From: Rhodospirillales bacterium
GTDB taxonomy: Bacteria > Pseudomonadota > Alphaproteobacteria > Acetobacterales > Acetobacteraceae
Reading direction: 5' to 3'
DNA: 23,470 bases
Assembly: GCA_018971905.1 (NCBI GenBank)
Contig: JAGWZS010000003.1
Coordinates: forward strand, 1-23,470
The position numbers and the translations under genes were made by a program. The notes beneath the pieces are model-generated. The model had not been told where the DNA came from and did not search any database. It saw only the letters and a list, made by a program, of their open reading frames with translations. Shown piece by piece: positions 21,642-23,470 of the stretch (position 1 is its first letter; the number at the start of each line of letters is the position of its first letter).

Positions 21642-22148
21642 CTATGATTTCAAAATCTGTGGTAGAAGCACCGAGAACGCACCGCCGGCGATGGCGCAGG
21701 CATAAGGCAGCGGTGCCCGGCGCTTAATGCGCCAAAGCTCCGCTCTCAAAAATCGGCGAAAATGAGAACCAGCCCTGGACGCCACCGGCTTGCTCACGGC
21801 CAGGGAGAGCAAGAGGTAAAGCACCGCCAGAGCGCCTCCAAGCAACAGCACATTTGCAAAAAACGTGAATTCTAGCGTGACCGAGGGCGGGATAAGCAAC
21901 ACCGAGGCGGCCCAAAGCTTCACATCACCGCCGCCCATCAGCCCCGCCAGCCAAACGGCGAATAGCAGCAGGAACATCACCAGGGCGGCAGCCAGTGCAA
22001 GGAAAAGAGTATGGTCTAGAAGCCTGAGGGTAGCGCCGATCAGCAGCAGCACAAGCGACACAGAATTCGGGACGGTTCGCACCGCAAGATCATGAAGCCC
22101 AGCCAAAAGAAGCAGGGCGAATGCAGCGCATGTCATCAAGACGATCAT
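21642..22148 (-). CDS. cpaA: Prepilin peptidase CpaA/TadV (A24 aspartyl protease)
   Basis: 168-residue polytopic membrane protease that removes the leader from Flp prepilins. The two catalytic aspartates of the A24 family are present: D20 in GLHDLAVRTVPN and D75 in MGGGDVKL. No N-methyltransferase domain is present, as is usual for TadV/CpaA. About five to six hydrophobic segments are seen. The start is ATG 22148 (Met5 at 22136 is an alternative), without a strong ribosome site. It is the first gene after the flp terminator. Confidence 0.94.
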   Translation of the reverse strand: MIVLMTCAAFALLLLAGLHDLAVRTVPNSVSLVLLLIGATLRLLDHTLFLALAAALVMFLLLFAVWLAGLMGGGDVKLWAASVLLIPPSVTLEFTFFANVLLLGGALAVLYLLLSLAVSKPVASRAGSHFRRFLRAELWRIKRRAPLPYACAIAGGAFSVLLPQILKS

Positions 22149-22378
22149 ACTTGTCTCGATATATTGAGGTTTAGCACCATGTTAATAGTCCCGCTCTGTT
22201 AATCGAGCACATTCAAAGCCTACCCCGCACCCTCCGCTTCGGATGTTATCTAACTTTATCGAATCGCTTATAAACTCACCCTGTTAAGGCAGAAAACAAT
22301 GCACATTAAAAGAAAATTCTAGCTTAATTTTTCAGATTTTTTGCGAATGTGACTGCTTCCACACCACAACCTTAAGAC
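22149..22378. other. Intergenic leader between cpaA and the flp terminator
   Basis: AT-rich compared with the flanking genes and without an ORF I would support. It must carry any separate promoter for cpaA-tadD, since the flp terminator would cut most read-through. I could not pick out a convincing -35/-10 pair; TTATAA around 22270 on the minus strand is the best -10-like hexamer. Confidence 0.4.
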
Positions 22379-22414
22379 AAAAAAGCAGCCGCCCGGAAAC
22401 CCGAGCGACTGCTT
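22379..22414 (-). terminator. Rho-independent terminator after flp pilin 1
   Basis: On the minus strand a 14-bp stem (22414-22401 with 22396-22383, two G-U pairs) closes a GTTT loop and runs straight into six Us. It lies about 22 nt after the stop of the pilin gene. This should make the pilin transcript far more abundant than the assembly genes behind it. Confidence 0.92.
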
Positions 22415-22436
22415 CAGCAGACGATGCTTCTTGGAA

Positions 22437-22625
22437 TTAGAGCTCGGAAGCAACCGAGTTAAACGTGTTGGCTACGCCCTTGCCCAGGCCAGTCACGGCG
22501 GCGATAATCACCACGGCGATCAAAGCGGCAATCAAAGCGTATTCAATCGCGGTAACGGCGCGATTGTCGGCTTTGAGGTGGCCAAATTTCAAGGTCGCCA
22601 AAGAACGAAGATAAGAAACCAGCAT
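22437..22625 (-). CDS. flp: Flp family type IVc pilin (pilin 1)
   Basis: 62-residue prepilin, the fibre subunit of the Tad pilus. A basic leader (1-23, ending NRA) is followed by the Flp box VTAIEYALIAALIAVVIIAAV, with Glu at +5 and the Tyr after it. Predicted cleavage by CpaA is after an Ala rather than the usual Gly. The mature protein is about 39 residues ending NSVASEL. ATG 22625 is preceded by AAAGGA at good spacing. It sits directly ahead of a strong terminator and upstream of cpaA. Confidence 0.95.
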   Translation of the reverse strand: MLVSYLRSLATLKFGHLKADNRAVTAIEYALIAALIAVVIIAAVTGLGKGVANTFNSVASEL

Positions 22626-22741
22626 AGCAACAATCCTTTCAGAGCATTAACCTAACCGTTAGCCATATGCCACCTAGACCCCAAGCCCTTAACAAAAACT
22701 GAACTCGCTGCCCGTGCCATCATTCCAATACGGATAAGCAC

Positions 22742-22770
22742 AATTCATTAGAATCAAGACGTTTTGTCAA
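22742..22770 (-). promoter_or_regulatory. flp: Candidate promoter of flp pilin 1
   Basis: A perfect -35 hexamer TTGACA is read on the minus strand at 22770-22765. The hexamer 17 nt further (TGAATT) is a poor -10; TAATGA is nearer but at 14-nt spacing. The leader would be about 110 nt. Tentative. Confidence 0.3.
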
Positions 22771-22937
22771 ACAATGTTTTCACATTCACCAACAATTATA
22801 TGTGAACAAATGGCTTGACGGGCCGGAATGTCTGCAATCTTACGTCGCAAGCCCCTCAAGCCGAAGCTTCCGCAGGGCCAGTTGGCACCGCAAGATTAAG
22901 AATATTCCTCTTCTTCGGCGCGAATCAAAGAAAATAT

Positions 22938-22962
22938 TTCTTATTTTATGAATAAATAAGAA
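22938..22962. repeat. A/T-rich inverted repeat after pilin 2
   Basis: TTCTTATTT and AAATAAGAA form a perfect 9-bp stem with a 7-nt loop, about 45 nt beyond the pilin 2 stop. It may act as a weak terminator or RNA-stability element; it is not a GC-rich intrinsic terminator. Confidence 0.4.
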
Positions 22963-23006
22963 GATTATTGCACCCGTCTTTTGGCTGAATTTTACGTAAT
23001 AAAGGT

Positions 23007-23195
23007 CTACAGTTCTGATGCAACCGAGTTAAATGAAACGGCCAACTCGGGTCCAATTTTGGAAACACTGCCAACAATCGCCAGAACAATAAGCAAAGCG
23101 ATAAGGGCATACTCAACGGATGTCACGGCCCGTCTGTCCTTGCACAGGGCCCGTAAGCCGCACAGGGCCACCTGTATCACCCCTGCATAAAGCAT
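23007..23195 (-). CDS. flp: Flp family type IVc pilin (pilin 2)
   Basis: 62-residue second Flp prepilin. A leader of 23 residues ends in RRA, followed by VTSVEYALIALLIVLAIVGSV with Glu at +5. The C-terminus NSVASEL is identical to that of pilin 1, while the rest of the mature domain differs (SKIGPELAVSF against GLGKGVANTF). Start chosen at ATG 23195 because GGGGAG lies 7 nt upstream; the frame continues to 23237, but this start gives the same length as pilin 1. Two extra cysteines lie in the leader. It lies 381 bp upstream of pilin 1, so it is probably transcribed from its own promoter as a minor or alternative pilin. Confidence 0.9.
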   Translation of the reverse strand: MLYAGVIQVALCGLRALCKDRRAVTSVEYALIALLIVLAIVGSVSKIGPELAVSFNSVASEL

Positions 23196-23379
23196 GACGA
23201 AACTCCCCAACTGGCCAAAATGCCGACCGCCAAGCATTCAAAAAACATATCGAGCCGCATATGTAACGTACTGGCTGCCTCCCAGCATAGGCCCCTCACG
23301 TAAACGTGTAAAAAACCATGGCGCCGTTCAGCTCGGGTTTGTGCGCCACGCCTCTGCCATGGTATGACCCGCCGCGCCA

Positions 23380-23456
23380 GCCCCCGTTGGCTAATTGGAT
23401 AAGCTCCGATCCTTCTAAGTTCGTTTATGCAGGTTCGAGTCCTGCCGGGGGCGCCA
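23380..23456 (+). tRNA. tRNA-Arg(TCT)
   Basis: 77-nt cloverleaf with encoded CCA. Acceptor GCCCCCG/CGGGGGC (7 pairs, discriminator G), D stem GGCT/AGCT, anticodon stem CGATC/GTTCG (one T-T mismatch at 30-40), loop CTTCTAA giving anticodon TCT (codon AGA), and T stem GCAGG/CCTGC with TTCGAGT loop. The T-T mismatch is slightly unusual, but all other stems are good. Confidence 0.93.
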
Positions 23457-23470
23457 ATCTAAAAGTTAGC

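Larger units (their letters stand above)
22626..23006. other. 381-bp AT-rich non-coding region between the two pilin genes
   Basis: No supported gene. It holds the candidate promoter of pilin 1 and two inverted repeats: TTCACAT/ATGTGAA (22779-22785 and 22800-22806) and TTCTTATTT/AAATAAGAA (22938-22946 and 22954-22962). The composition differs sharply from the GC-rich genes around it. Confidence 0.6.

Noticed and set aside
22708..22725. TGGCAC on the minus strand ahead of pilin 1 as a sigma54 -24 element
   Set aside because: The -12 GC doublet is not at the required spacing, and TTGC is absent.
22779..22806. TTCACAT/ATGTGAA pair as a CRP site
   Set aside because: The half-sites are in the opposite order to TGTGA-N6-TCACA, and the spacing is wrong; kept only as an unexplained inverted repeat.
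23380..23456. tRNA-Arg as an integration site of a mobile element
   Set aside because: No integrase, direct repeat of the tRNA 3' end or foreign gene block is visible; the sequence beyond it ends at the window edge.

Overview
The window (about 23.5 kb, GC-rich) looks like chromosomal DNA of an alphaproteobacterium, probably Acetobacteraceae/Rhodospirillales. I infer this from the acnA|ccmAB arrangement, the FnrN/AadR-type regulator, the CpaA-F-style tad operon and general protein character; it was not tested by search. There is no transposase, phage gene or CRISPR array.

Layout. 1-1547 (-): 5' part of aconitase acnA, cut by the window edge. 1508-2844 (+): ccmA-ccmB, the haem exporter ATPase and permease, without ccmC/D. 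2853-4437 (-): a CBS-CBS-BON protein and the [4Fe-4S] FNR-type regulator upstream of it. A perfect FNR box sits at -41.5 of a promoter for the CBS-BON gene, and a near-perfect box lies just ahead of the regulator itself. 4485-5711 (-): an MFS carboxylate-type transporter, then tRNA-Pro(CGG). 6064-9500 (+): two cell-wall genes, a Tat-exported N-acetylmuramoyl-L-alanine amidase and a class A penicillin-binding protein (PBP1A).

9534-12885: a redox-repair locus. A four-histidine membrane cytochrome b and a YedY-type molybdopterin oxidoreductase form a two-gene operon (-). Divergent from it is a small secreted methionine-rich repeat protein (+), followed by a CxxC peroxiredoxin-like protein and a LysR regulator (+). 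The first three genes match the composition of the MrpX-YedY1-YedZ1 periplasmic hypochlorite-scavenging system described in Azospira; the peroxiredoxin and LysR would extend it. This is the most interesting system in the window.

13014-23195 (-): a tad (tight adherence) type IVc pilus cluster, transcribed right to left: flp pilin 2, flp pilin 1 (closed by a strong terminator), cpaA, cpaB, cpaC, a short CpaD-like lipoprotein, cpaE, tadA/cpaF, tadB, tadC and a TadD-like TPR lipoprotein that ends in a SPOR domain. The genes from cpaB to tadC are tightly packed, several with ATGA or TAATG overlaps. tadE/F/G are not in the window. A tRNA-Arg(TCT) (+) closes the window.
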